64,000 bases of DNA from contig JANEZZ010002241.1 in the NCBI GenBank assembly GCA_026122225.1, forward strand, positions 558,001 to 622,000, written 5' to 3'. How positions within the stretch are numbered: position 1 is the stretch's first letter; each line of letters starts with the position of its first letter. Shown here one piece after another: positions 51,440 through 63,972 of the stretch. The notes below the pieces were generated by a model, which saw only the letters and a list, made by a program, of their open reading frames with translations, was not told the origin of the DNA and made no database searches. This stretch comes from Heloderma charlesbogerti. Its lineage: Eukaryota; Chordata; Lepidosauria; Squamata; Helodermatidae. Made by a program: the position numbers and the translations under genes.

Positions 51440-54400
51440 TGCTGATGCAATGTTGGATTTAACCTTTATGCAATATGTGAGTTTTATCAGGAGTAAATAA
51501 AACAATTCTGAAATAGACATCCTTTAGATATTCAGTACATTAGCTCTTCAAAAGAAAAAAAAAAAGCTGCCCGGTGTCATGGTTATGGCTACAACATAAC
51601 AATTAAACAGAAATTTCTCATTTTAAATTCTTGTCCAAAAAAATCATCAGGTCTAATGTCCTCTTTTTCAAAGAGCAGATGAATAATGATTCCATTTTCA
51701 TGGTTTATTGACTGAAAAATGTAAAAGAATGGCCTACTTGGGTGGGGAAGGGGCCAAAGAAGGGAACTGCTTTGTCCCTTTATTTTTTTTAAGAGAATAT
51801 TGCCTTGCTTTGAAATTCTCTCCTTCCCCTTGATTTCAGTAGTTGTGTAAAAAGGTTTTTCTTTTTCCCAAACTGGCCCCTGTTGTCGTAGTTGTTAAAT
51901 AAATGTGTGACGCATTGCATCGAGGACGCGTTTCCCTTAATGCCTTCGCAAATTTAATATTTTTTTATAAGGCCAGGAAAAACTTTCCCTTCTGTTTCTC
52001 CCTAGGATATAGAGTTATCAAATTAAAATGTGTCCTGTGTCTTTTATTATTTCAAGGACTTGTGTGTTGAATAGGGGTGTACAAGAGCTTGAAAAGAAGT
52101 ATAAGCATGTGCATGCATACGTACAAATGCATGCAAGGTTGACACAGGCGAAAAGATAAAAGGGAAGCTTCTTTTACTCATGCATGATTAAAAAGAAACT
52201 TTCAAGGAGCAAAGGGTTTTGTGGAGCAGTTTCTTTGACAGTGAGGCATGATCCGTGCCCCTGGGCTTTCTCCCTCTGCTTGCAGCTTGAAATGGTAGAC
52301 AAAGGAGATTTCTTGGTGACGTCCTTCCAAGCTCTCTAAGCTAAGCCTTCCTAGAATCTATTTGATCATTAAGCTTTGTACCTAAAAATATGCCTGGGAA
52401 GAAAGAACGTGGCATTTTCAAGCTAAAGCTTTAATACGTAACTATGATTTGCATTTAGAAAGTGAGGTAGCTTTGGATTCATTCCAAGAGATCAGCTTAT
52501 TCCTGGCACTTTAAAATCTTTATCAGGAATTGGAGTATTTATTTCCTTTCTGGTCACCTCTAAAATCATTTTAGAATCTAAAGTAAACAGGAACAAACAT
52601 CTATTTTGTAAAAGTAAATGAGCATGTACAGATTTGGAGCATGTGTGCATTCCATGTTTGCCATTTGCATTTAAAGTGTATACATGAGTTTATTTCACCC
52701 TGAGCTGCACAGCTCCCTGGTACACGTCCAATATGGTGAAATAGACACATTTGGCTGCTTCAGATGTGACTGAATATGCTACATGCGCAGTGTATCCATA
52801 CCATATATGCTCTTGGTCTGTAATGTGACACTTAGAACACTGAGGGACTTTAAAAGTGTCATCTCCCCCTCCCCCCGTTTTGACTTGGGAAAATTCAAAC
52901 AGCATGTGAGAGCTTATAGATAAAGTGGTTCAGCAAGGAACTGCTGTAAACTGAGCACAAACCCTTGTTAATTCCAGCTTTCTTTGTCTTTGTTATGAAA
53001 GCCCTTTCCCTTCTCTTTCCCCCCTTTTCTTTTTAAATTAGAGAAAGACTTGAGTGCTCTCTTTGTCTGCAGACCTCCACCTGAATGCATGAACTTAATT
53101 CAGTGGTTGTATCAATGAAATCAGTGGTTATATTCATGTGTTTCTGGGATTAGTGTTGAAGTTCGTGTAGTTACAATGCTGCTGGCTTACTTCAGGTTTA
53201 CTGTATCAATAGTTGTATATGAGCATGTCAAGACAGGATTCACCACATGGTGGCACGTAACAAAACTTTGAGATCCTTACATTTAGAAGAAGAAGAAGAA
53301 ACAACAGTCTCCATGCAATATTGAAAAGAATAGATCTACCTGGAAACAAGTCTCACAAACATCAGCAAAATTAACTTCAAAGTAATCAAGCTTAGAATGG
53401 GTATTCCAGTAATATTTGCATTTTGGACAGAATGATAGAAAGGTCTGTGTACTTTCCAGATCAGAGAAATGGATCTGCCATATTGACGTGCTGTGCATTA
53501 ATATTAAAGAATATAAGCACAGTGCTACACCAGAGCTGTCTGCAAAAATAGGTGATTAGAATCTGGAGGAGCTGGAGGAGTATAGATAGCAGAAAGCCAC
53601 AGGGAAACCTCCTGGTCTTTCCATTCCGTACATAAGACGTGCCAGAGGCTGCCTCTTCATTTAATTCAGTGTTTATCCTTTGGCTTGGCATTCTTGGTTT
53701 CCTGCAGTCTTAGGGTGATATCTACCAAGCCCTTGTTCACACAGCCACCCTATTTCTTTCAGTAAGGTTTGTGCAGCAACAATTAGTAGATTGTGTCTTT
53801 TCCTTCCACTTGTCTTTCTCTGGTCCCTGAACATATTGCACAGCCTAATTATATCCTGTTAGAGGTTTCTGAGAGTGTGGGGAGAGACACTTAACACTCC
53901 TTCAGTTGTCCTCTATTTTATTTATGTATATATGTATTTATTTAGAGTATCTGCTGAGGCATTTTAAAAATTTCATCTAGGTCAAAGAGGATAAAATGGA
54001 ACATCTCTTCCAAAAGACAGAAAGGAGCCAGACTCTCCTTGAATGGAGTATTGAGTTCTTAGGGAGGTTTGCACATCCTTGCGCCTACATCACCACTAAT
54101 AGTGACCTGGGCACAACGCCCTGTGGTACACAAATTTGGTTCTGCCACAGGGACAGCCTGTGCTGTTTACTTACGCTGATGTTTTTTTTACTGTATATGG
54201 AGCCACTTTACAATAGAGTCGATCATCCTGATCAGCCAGTCACTTGAGTGAGAAGCAGCCCCGTTGAAGTGAAATGAAGATTGATTCAGACAACCAGCTG
54301 AAGTGCTGAAGCCACAAAAGGGACTGTCATTTGTGTGAAGGCCTTGTGCTGTCCTGTCAGTGCCAAGAGCTGAGTTTGCCCAGAATTGCTTTGAATTCAG

Positions 54401-56790
54401 CTGTGTTGCTATTTGACAGTGACGTGGCACACATCATGTGAGTGATCATGCCGTTGGTGGTTCTGTCACCATCTCACTCAGCACTGTGACTTTTTATCTG
54501 AATCCATTTGGAGTTTGCAGGTGGAGCTGAGAATTCAAAGAGACATTCTGTTTTTCAGGCCATTCCTCTGTAACTTACTTTAGAGCAGATGTAATTGCCC
54601 CAGAGTTTGAATTTCTAGGCAGTTAAATCAACCTTGGCCATAACTAATCTCTGGACAACTGTCCACTCTTTGCTGTATTTGCCGGTGCCTTTTTTCCAAC
54701 CTAGTTTTTTCCAACTCCAAGTCCTTTTGCTTCTACCACAGAGGTGCCAATTCCAGAACTTCAGGCCTAGGGTCTCTGTCCAGCCCTCCCAGGGTTCAAT
54801 CCAGCCTTCCAGTGTTCCCCAGATGGCCAAACCCCCTCTCCCCCAGCCCCCAATATTTGGTGGTTTCCTGGCCTTTGTGCTGTTTTTTCCCCATTCTAAA
54901 AGGTTGCCATGCCTTTCCTAAGGCTGAATTACTGACAGGAAGAAATATATGCTACAGTGTGCTGGTATTTTTGCCCCTGCCCCTTTTGCCCACCCACCAC
55001 TGGAATGCAGGCCCCGAAAGCTTCTCCGAAATTGAATTCAGCCTTTGGGATGAACAAGGATCTGTACCTTTGCTCTACAGGATAATCATCCCAGGTGTCT
55101 TCCGCCTGGGTTCAGGTTGATCAGTAGAGGGAGAGCCACCTCTGTCTAACACAGGAAAAGCCTGTGTGCTGGTAGCCATTAGACTGACAATGGCAGTGGC
55201 TGTTTACCTGGAGCTAGCTGCTAAATACCAGAGTAGCAAGACTGGGTTAATTTATGCCTTGATACTGACGAACAGTACTGTTCCTCTGGTTAAAAGAATA
55301 AGAAACAGTTATTTGTCTGACACCTAAAAAAAATGGTGCCTTATAACGATAAAACCAGATGAGCTCTGGCTGCAGGCTTACAATCCAACATAACCTTTTT
55401 AAAAAGGGGCAGGAGAAAAGGGAAAGAAAAAAAAAGTGGGACAAGGAGGCAGCTGTGGAAATGTCTTCTTAAAAGACCCCGTAATCTTCTGTTTCAGTTT
55501 GAATCCTAAATGACGAAGAATCTTGACCCTGCCATGTATGAGGCACAAAAAGAGGCCCCTTCTCTGTAGGGACAGACGATTCAGCCTTGCAGATAAGGAC
55601 ACACACAAAATCTGTCTCCAGCAGAAACTGCAGTGTCACAGGTCAGCTTGAATGAGAGCGACTTGCTGGGTCTAGAAAGTGGCCAGTTGGAATGGTTACT
55701 CACTCTGGGCAAATCCCTTAGTCTGATATACCTGTACTTAACATGTTAAAATTTAAGATGTACAAGACTGACTCCTGTTGGAAAAGGCAGAGAGTCTTTA
55801 GTACGCCTGAAAATCCCATCATTTCTCAAGTGGAACAGTTCTTTCTTTCTTACTTTCGTGTTCCATTTTTACCCTGTTCCTCCTCCTCTGGATCAGGTCT
55901 CCCACGCCTACTCTAAAATAAAAATGAAAAGATAAAGATAAAGACATAACTTCTAGGTATGGATTTAAAGTAATTTCTGTCTTGGCCCTCAGAGTGGCAC
56001 CTGGGAGGTAGATAAAGCCTGAGATGGTATGATGAATGTCCCAATTCTCTTTCTGTGTTGTAAGTCTACTGGTGTTCATGTGTGTTTAATTTCTTTGTGT
56101 GCTTCTCTCTACTGCAATCTAGCAAGGGGCCTGTCATGCCATTTCCCCAGGTTAGGGATAGGGCAAAATTTGTTTGTTTGGCATTTTAATATGAACTGAC
56201 CCAAATCACACTTCATTATCCTTTGGTTTTTGCATTTCTCCGAGTGTTGTAATGCTGTTTGCCAATCAAAAATTGTGTACACAAAAGTGTACATTGGGGA
56301 AAGTGCATATGAAGGTTCTTGCGGACTTTTAAAAACAAATCACAAACTGATGCGAAAATGGGATGGAATGAACTTGTGCTTCAAAAATGCAAATGTTATA
56401 GAAAGTGAAACACACAGATTTGTCCATCCCTACCGCAGGCCAGTAGTCCTTGTTGGGAAATGCATTGTGGATTCCGACTGTATCCCTTTCTTTCTTAGAA
56501 CCCCCATCCCTTTTGTAATGTTACTCCTATTGCTAGGCAGAAGTTCCTTTACTCTAGACACATCATTCATGTCTTACCTGGCCCAGAATGACTTTTTCCC
56601 CAGCCATTCTTCCTATAACCATGTATGATTGTGACAGGTTCCAGTCCCAAGGGGAGCAGATATCCATTGCACATAGTGATTTTTATTTTCATTAAAAGGT
56701 GATTTTCATTTCCTAAGGATTTTCAGTATTCTGGTTCCAGCTGCAGCTGAACATCCTATCAGATCTCTGGTTTTCTTTGAATAAATGCAT
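51440..56790. other. long mostly unique intronic stretch
   Basis: More than 5 kb of MRPS27 intron 4 shows no clear LINE, SINE or MITE. None of the short frames resembles a known protein. The low repeat load compared with the rest of the window makes it the best place to look for conserved non-coding elements; the segment 51840-52010 is the most structured to the eye. Confidence 0.4.
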
Positions 56791-56924
56791 TCTTCTATTT
56801 TAATTGCAGTACCATGCAATGGTCTCTCAACTCTATCCACATTAAGTGCTTTGCTGCGCTTACACAACTAACAAATAATTGTAATAATTTTTTTAGGAGA
56901 ATTTGTGGCATCCTCATCACAGGT

Positions 56925-57585
56925 GAGGTGGTGGCAAGCAGCGATGTCTGTTTCCTGCAAAACCATGTTCTGGTCACCACACCTAAAAAAAGATCCTGTA
57001 GAGCAGGAAGAAGCGCAAGAAAGGGAAACTAAAATGATCAAAGGGCTGGAGCATCTCCCCTATGAGAGAAGGTTACAACAGCTGGGCTTGTTTAGCTTGG
57101 AAAAAAGGAGGGCAAGGGGAGACATGAGAGGTGTGCAAAATTATGCATAGTGTGGAGAATGTGGATAGGGAGACATTTTTCTCCCTCGTCACAAAATACT
57201 AGAACCCAATGGGGTCACCCTATGAAGTTGATTGGTGGGAGATTCAGGACAGATACTTCTTCACACAGCGCATAGTTAAACTATGGAATTCGCTACCACA
57301 GGATGTAGTGATGGCCACCAAGTTGGATGGCTTTAAAGTGGGGTTAGACAAATTCCTGGAGGAAAAGGCTATCAATGGCTTCTAGTCCTGATGGCTATGT
57401 GCCATCTCCAGAACCAGAGGCAGTGAGCCTATGTACACCAGTTTCTGGGGAACGGGGGGGGGGGCAGTGCTGTTGCGCTCATGTCCTGCTTGTGGATTCT
57501 TGTTCGACAGCTGGCCGGCCACTGTGTGAACAGAATGCTGAACTAGATGGATTCTTAGTTTGACCCAGCATGACTGTTCTTATGT
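56925..57585 (+). mobile_element. CR1-like LINE 3' end
   Basis: A loosely continuous translation gives LFSLEKRRARGDMRGVQNYA, then coding for RTN/PMKLIGG-like sequence near 57200, KLWNSLPQDVVMATKLDGFK near 57280 and LDKFLEEKAING near 57350. This is the C-terminal end typical of CR1-clade reverse transcriptases, with frameshifts. The 3' untranslated part ends near 57585 with 'ccagcatgactgttcttatg'. Confidence 0.75.
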
Positions 57586-57660
57586 CTACTCAGAATTAAG
57601 TCTCACTGAGTTCAGTGGGACTTTCTCCCAGGTAAATGTTCACAGGATTGTAGCCTTAGT
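57582..57660. repeat. short interspersed repeat, same family as 258-350
   Basis: 'tctactcagaattaagtctc', 'agtgggactttctcccaggt' and 'tcacaggattgtagcctta' are the complement-oriented match of 258-350. Confidence 0.5.
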
Positions 57661-57844
57661 GTTGTTTAAATGTTCTTTTCAAAGGAATTCAAAGCTCTGC
57701 TTCGAAATTATTTTTATTGGAGTGCTTGTAAGTATCTTTAGACGTGACAACTCAATAACAGGCACTTCTGTTCCATTATTTAAATGCCAGAGTTCCTTCC
57801 CAATCATGCATACAGAGCCTACACACATATAGTTTTGTACACGG

Positions 57845-58085
57845 AGAATATATAGTTATTCATTACAGTTACATCCCACCTTTCCTCCCAGGAACTCAAG
57901 GCAGCATGTGTGAGTGTCTCCCTCCCATTTATCCTCACCAAAACTCTGTGAAACAGGTTAGGCTGAGAGCTGGTGAGTGTCCCAGTATCACCCAGGGAGC
58001 TTCATGGCAGTGTAGAGATTTGAACCTGGTTCTCCCCAGTCCTCATCAACACTCTGATCCCTACACCATGCTGGCTCTCACCTTC
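57845..58085 (-). mobile_element. tRNA-derived SINE (MIR/CORE-like), antisense
   Basis: In complement it gives a tRNA head at the right ('agcatggtgtagggatcaga' and a B box 'aggttcaaatctc'), the core 'gtgatactgggacactcacc' and 'taacctgtttcacagagttt', and the tail 'ggaggaaaggtgggatgtaa'. It is the same family as 31968-32205, nearly full length. Confidence 0.75.
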
Positions 58086-58089
58086 TGCT

Positions 58090-60060
58090 GCAAAGACTAG
58101 GAGCAGGGCCAGCAGATGCACAGAGGTTGTGGGCTGGGCCAGCTACATCAGTCCCCCTCCCCCTCCATGCATTGATTAAATATGTGGGACAGAACATGAG
58201 AAGAGGGCTACAGTCATCTAGGAAAAGTTAATTACAACTTTAGAACTGGCCAGTTTGACCAGCAGTGTATCCATTCTTTATATTACTGGCCAATTTTATG
58301 AACAATGCACTTTTAGAAATAGAATCTAGCAGTGGAAAATTTTCCACTCCACATCACTCGTAGCAAACAGTGAACTTCTAATTTTTGTGCATTCTGGAAT
58401 GTTTATGTGGGAATCTACTGAAGGTGCAAGGCTGGTAACGTTGCCTGCTTGGCCCTAGGTTTACCACAAATGGGACACCCCTCCCACTATGCCTAGCTCT
58501 GAGGAAGGACCCCCTCAGGGCCAGGCGTTTCAGTTGGGCTGGCTTTGTGAAGAGCTTCAGCAGCCAGTTCCTCTGCTGAGTCAGATCTCCAGAGAGCCCC
58601 CCTGGCCACTGGCTCATGGTGAGGGTATTCTCAGCATGAGCCAGAGGCTGGGTGGCTGAGAGCAGCCACCCATCCAGTTTCACTCAGAACAAAACAGAGG
58701 GAGGGTGCTTGCTCTGGAGAGCCCTTGTGGCCACTCTGTTGCTGCGGTATTTGCCACAGCAGGAGTTAGGGACTGACAGGACTCTCTGGAGCATCAGCTA
58801 GCCACTGGCCCTGCTCTCCTGCTGCAGTAAATGCCACAATGGAAAAACAGTTGGTGGGGTTCTTTGGAGCACCATTGGAGGAGGCAGCAGTGGTGGGCTT
58901 TCCTGGCAGGGGTGGGGGAAGTGGCACAATTTGCCACTCCACCTAGTCCGCCATGTGAGGCAGGGGATTCACCCCACCTCATGGGAGGGCCAGCCCTGCT
59001 ATCTGCCCATCTCACTGGACATCCTTTCTGCAAGAAACACCAGTATAATTTTGGCAAATCTAATCACTGCGTAACTTGTGTTCAATGTGGTAAACAAAAC
59101 AGCTACTTCTCTTGCAGTGGCTCTTTTGTTTGCTTAATATCATGGCCCAGGAGTCAGAGCAACTCTCCCCACCACCACCTATGTTAGAGGAGGGCTCTGA
59201 AGATTCAGGGATAACTGGATTCCTGTACCACTGCAGGAGACAGTCAGCAATGCAGCTACCCTGCAAGATGCATCCATGGAGGAAGAGGTGGAGTCCCTGG
59301 GGATGGCGAGGCCTCCACCCTTTGTTCCTGAGCGGGTAATCCTAAATCCTCTGACTTAGTCGACTTCTCCCCAGAACATCCCAAAGCCCATGAGGACCTT
59401 CCTCTGCTATCCAACCAAAACTCGGGGCTGCAGGAGGCCTTCCAGCCCAGCTGGAACTCACACTTGTGTAATACAGCATGGCTCCTTTAACTCCCTGAGC
59501 AGCTTTCCACCAAGGAAACTGGGGCTTGTGTTCAGTCTGTTTGTGCATCCAGCCGTACCGCCCAGCTGCCTGTGGTTCTGAGCTGTACCCTTGCCATAAC
59601 ACCCCATGGGGGCCCCAGCCTGGAACTGGAGGCTTAGGAGGTAAAGAAGGCTCCACACAAGATGCTTCATGAATGCAAATCTTAGAGACTCTGAGTTCTT
59701 GCATGGCTAGTGAGCCAGTCTGTACCAATTAAAGAACTGATTCATCAACATATGATTCAATCCGATTGCCTGTAATTGATGCTTCCTGCAAGCATTTTTG
59801 AGGCAGGCCCCTAATGAAAGCAAATATATGATCTTTCTCTTCTTAATATCAGAGTTCAAGTGAAAAGTATGAGAAGCAATTAGATCAACCAAATGGACAG
59901 CCATCGCTCGCTATTGAAAGTGTGCCTTTTTGAATTGTAACATCAATTTTCTAGGAGGGACATCTGCCACTTAAGATGCAGTATATACATTTCTTTTAGC
60001 TGTGCTTTCCATATAAAAGCCTCTGTAGTTGGCAGCTGAATATCTACCAACGCTATAGGC
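58090..60060. other. intronic sequence, possible old DNA-element debris
   Basis: 'gcagggccagcagatgcaca' at the left and 'gagggccagccctgctatct' near 58985 are weakly inverted and may mark an old non-autonomous transposon. Frames between 58378 and 59728 on both strands do not resemble known proteins. Nothing firm can be assigned. Confidence 0.25.
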
Positions 60061-60064
60061 TGAA

Positions 60065-60091
<27 letters not shown>
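60065..60091 (+). repeat. (AC)n microsatellite
   Basis: About 13 uninterrupted AC units follow 'ggctga'. Confidence 0.9.
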
Positions 60092-60096
<5 letters not shown>

Positions 60097-61109
60097 CTGT
60101 GTAGCCTTTAGCCATAAGGGACAATTCTCAGAAATTCACTAGAGGGAAGTGAAACGGGTTGGTGGCTGTGATAGTCTGATAAATGTTCTGGAAAGCATGC
60201 TCATTCAGATGGAAGAACCAATCCTGCCACGAAATGGTGCTGCAGTTTGGCTCCAGGCGGCTAGCATCTGTGCATTAGTACTGTTCATTCATCCTGATGC
60301 TTGCAGAATGGGGGTACAGGCTCGAGCTCGCTGTGGTTTAGATGTCATGCTTCCTGGTCCTTGCTGTTCAGAACTTGCTTATATCTTAGGAGCTTCAGTC
60401 TTTGTCTCAAAGATCAAGACAGTTGTTAAGGGATTTCCTCCTCTCCTCCCTTAAAAGTTTCTTCCTACCGTTAAACATTCTTTTATGCCATTATTTCCTC
60501 CCAGAAAATGTTTGGCACTTCTGACTACAGATGGCAACAAATAAGATCAGACTTCAGATATTTAATTGTGCATTTTCTAGCCCAGGATTAGCTATGAGTT
60601 GTAAAATCAGAGTCTTTTAGGAACATTGCAAGGCCTTGAGAGTTCACGAGAAAAAGTTGGAGAACTTAAGATAATTGTATGTTTTTCTGTAACCTAAACC
60701 AATATTTCCTTTTCTAAATCCTAGTTTGCAAATCGGTGGTATTCATTCTCAAGTAGTTGTCTAGCCCCAAAACGTTGTGGTGTTTCAACACTTCCGTTGC
60801 TGTGTTTTTCTTTTGGACCTGCTTTGCCAAAGCATAGTGACTTTCTCTAGGCTATAACTTTGGTTTACCAGATCTTATCCTGGGAGGTTTTATCCTTTGA
60901 CCTTCTGTGGATTGTCTTGCATCAAAGGCCTTCTGTGGAATCTCTTACATTCTACTCACTTGAGGCCTGATTAGTGTTTTTCATGTTGCTAATAAAAAGC
61001 TTTCCCCACATGGCTGGAACCCATACTGCAGCGGGAACATGTCTCCTGATTCATGTGGTCTCTTCCACAACTGCCCTTCCATTCTGAGCAGGGCTGTCTT
61101 GCTACTGCA

Positions 61110-61510
61110 GCATTAGTAATGCTCATGTAGGAGAGGCTTTTTGGTGATGACCATGCCTTCTTGGTGGTGGCACCACTGTCTGGAAAACCCTCCCCCATGC
61201 AGTTCAGGAGTCAGAAAATGTGGTGTGTTTCAAACACACTTCCTCACCCAGGCCTTCTCTGGCTTGTAAATAATCACAATTAATCATATGCTGCTCCATT
61301 TTACTGTATTTTGTATTTTCTGTATTGTTGTTGCTGTTTTAAAATGGTGTTTAATAGTGTATGTTAAATGTTCTTGTTTTGTTGCAGTTGAATATGTTTT
61401 TAGTGGTGTTTTAATATTGCATTTAAATGTGATTTTTAATTTTGGTATGTGAGGTGCATGGAGATTTTTAATATTAAGCAGTGTATAATTATTAATGAAT
61501 AAATAAAACA
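61110..61510 (+). mobile_element. L2-like LINE 3' end
   Basis: Coding for ERLFGDDHAFLVVAPLSGK-like sequence near 61130-61190 corresponds to ERAFSVVAPTLWNS of the 41522 frame. It is followed by about 250 bases of AT-rich untranslated sequence and an 'aatgaataaataaaac' tail. It is an old copy. Confidence 0.6.
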
Positions 61511-61666
61511 TGCAATGGATGAATCCTAGATGGGTCACTTGCTGCAAATCTCTTTAAGCCTAACCAAGGGCTGCATACAAAATTCCTACTTAGAAGCAAC
61601 TTCGTTTTTCTTTCCAAAATATGGCCAGCTATATGTAATTATAAGAGCAATAGAGCATATAATTCC

Positions 61667-61699
61667 AGGGGGGGGGGTTGGGTGGTGGTGGGGGGGAGG
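61667..61699 (+). repeat. G-rich run, G-quadruplex candidate
   Basis: Runs of ten, three and seven G, with GGTGGTGG between them, occur within 33 bases on the transcribed-sense strand of MRPS27 intron 4. Confidence 0.6.
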
Positions 61700-62209
61700 T
61701 AGTTGCAAGATGTTGTCAGTAGACCTCCCAACCAGAGCATGCCCACTTCAACCTCCTTGCCACTATTTGTTTGCCACTGTTCTGGGTTTGATCTGCACAA
61801 CCTTCTAGAGGAAGAGGACAAGCTACACAGAGGTTTGGGCTTCTTCTTGCCCTTCGGACATCTTGCTCGCTCAGAGCAGGCAGGCGAACAGGGCAACAAG
61901 AGCAAGAAGGAGCAGCCAAGTTCTGGGGACTGGCAGTGCACCCCCTCCTGGGCAGTGGGCCTCAGCAGGTGTCCAACAATGCCAGGCCCCTGACACCAGC
62001 AGCGATAACAACAGGTAAATCACAATGACAAAAGCTGATCAGCTCCAACCTGCTGTCCTGAATACTAATGCCAGGAACTGATAAGGAAAGGCAATTTAAT
62101 CTACATAGGTGTTTCCAATAGCTTCCAGCATGGAAGTCACTTTCAGAATTATGTAATGTGAGAAGAGCAGATCATTATGCACCTCCTCTATAATCCCATT
62201 TCAGTTATT

Positions 62210-62266
62210 TTATATTTATTTTATTTTAATATCTATTTATTTATTTATTTATTTACAACATTTATA
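62210..62266 (+). repeat. (TTTA)n low-complexity tract
   Basis: TTTA/TTTTA units run to 'ttacaacatttatataccct', a sequence resembling an antisense LINE tail. Confidence 0.7.
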
Positions 62267-62464
62267 TACCCTTCCACCTCTTAACAGATTCTGGAGTATA
62301 TCCTATAGTGAACTCATTCTCTGAGTATAAATCCTTATGTAGCCAAAGCATCCCCATCACACACAAAAGGAAGATACCAGAAGGTTTGGGGAAACCCCAA
62401 GATTTGCAGAACTACAAAAAAATATGTAGGGAAAATCCCCCTCCCGCAGGCGGGCATGCACATG

Positions 62465-62495
62465 TACACACACACACACACATACACACACACAC
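62465..62495 (+). repeat. (CA)n microsatellite, interrupted
   Basis: CA units are broken once by CATA at about 62481. Confidence 0.9.
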
Positions 62496-62499
62496 GGTT

Positions 62500-62680
62500 T
62501 TGAGGTTTTTAAGAAACCTCAAACACAGCCCAGTGAGGGCTGAGCATGCTCAGCGGCTGAGGAATTCTAAGTGGTGGTGGTAGAGGTGGTGGGAGGGTAG
62601 AATGGAATGGAGTCGCTTGGAAGAGGGCATGGCTAGCTAGCTAGAACACTGAACAGGAGCACTTCACTCTCCACCATTTT
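62500..62680. repeat. interspersed repeat shared with 37680-37835
   Basis: 'tggaatggagtcgcttggaa' and 'gaacaggagcacttcactct' match the earlier site. Nearby, 'gaggtttttaagaaacctc' is a short perfect hairpin. The class is unknown. Confidence 0.4.
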
Positions 62681-63549
62681 GTTGCAGATCCCATTTATTC
62701 CTTTATAAACAGCATTCTTGTTCACCAAAACATTCAATTGGATAAATATTTTCATATGTCTCCAAGTTCAATCAAATGAAGAAAATGGAAATAGTATATG
62801 GATGTAACTGGATGCTTGTCAGTGAAATACCTCCAAAGAGAGTACAACTTCAAGAATTGGGTTCTGATAATTGAAAATATTGAATGATGGGTTGGATCCT
62901 TTTGGATCCAAACCAGTATCTGTGTGTTTGGTTTTCTGTAGCTTTACTGGATCATAGGTTAAACTACGGACTTGCTACTACTTCTGATGCTATCTTTATA
63001 CCCTATGATTCTTTCGGTGGACACCTTAGATTTTTTTTAAAAAATTATACCTAAAATGTAAAGTGTGAATGTTACAAGCAGGTATTTTGAATTGCCTGTA
63101 TCTTACAAGTAATTTACTGGGACTGACAGAGACTCCCAGTTGAGGGTTGACTTGATGGCAAACCCCAATTTGTTGCATTGCAATGTGTCAAATGCCCCTA
63201 ACCAATTCAGATAAATTAGGAGTTTGATCGAGCCACAATTAGACATTTAAATCCAGTTAATTTAAATGTGGAGTGAAGCGCCCAGTTCAATCTCTTATGA
63301 AGAGCAAAGGAACTTAAAACGTTTTTAACATTGGTTGTACTGGACCCAAACAATTATGCCAGAGACGTGGGTTTACATCGCAGTAATAATAGGGCTAAAT
63401 CCTCCCTTTATAAATCTATGCAGATGTAACTACAGAAGAATTATGTGCTGTGACCTTTTATTCTGCTTATGTTTGATTAATGTGCGTATTTTGGAGGGTC
63501 AGCATGTACGTTGGCCTCTTTAATTCTTTTTGTTTATCTCATCACTTAG

Positions 63550-63664
63550 GTTTCGTCACAGCCCTAATTGCTTTTACTTGAGAGACTGGACCATCCACAG
63601 CTGGATTAGGCAGTGCCTTAAGTTTGGTGCACGGGATAAAGCCTTGTACACTTTACAGAATAAG
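63550..63664 (+). CDS. MRPS27: MRPS27 coding exon 5
   Basis: This 115-nt exon follows CACTTAG and precedes GTGATG. Its first base completes Lys. It then encodes [20 protein letters not shown] and [18 protein letters not shown], ending in phase 0. FRHSPNC.YLR(N/D)WTIH(T/S)WIRQCLK is an unmistakable MRPS27 block and covers the first PPR-like helices. Later exons lie to the right of the window. Confidence 0.97.
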
Positions 63665-63845
63665 GTGATGTTTTAACAAGGCACTTTTGAGATGTCATTA
63701 GAACAGCTTTTCAGAAATGACATAATTAGCTATATCAGAAGCCTTGCCATGAATATGTGTCCTGTTCACAGATTCCATTTTTTGTTTAGGGTGAAAGTGT
63801 GGGGTTTTAAATAAACTTCCTGTAATGTCTTCCATTCCCATTTGA

Positions 63846-63972
63846 TGCTGGGGATGATCTAGCCAAAGTTAAAGAACTCCCATTGATTTCAGTAGGGGAA
63901 GTGAAATGCCTGCTTATTTCTCTCCTGCTGAAATCAATAGAACATGTGTTCAACTTTGCCTGGATTGTGCCC
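63846..63972. mobile_element. foldback MITE just after exon 5
   Basis: The ends 'tctagccaaagttaaagaac' and 'gttcaactttgcctgga' are imperfect inverted repeats, and 'cattgatttcagt' faces 'ctgaaatcaatag'. It sits about 180 bp downstream of the exon 5 donor. Confidence 0.55.

Noticed and set aside
54615..54921. Trp- and Pro-rich frames on both strands
   Set aside because: They are compositional, with no resemblance to known families.
59112..59728. Possible retroviral or host protein remnant (MAQESEQLSPPPP...)
   Set aside because: It is short, with no recognisable domain, splice support or long terminal repeats nearby.
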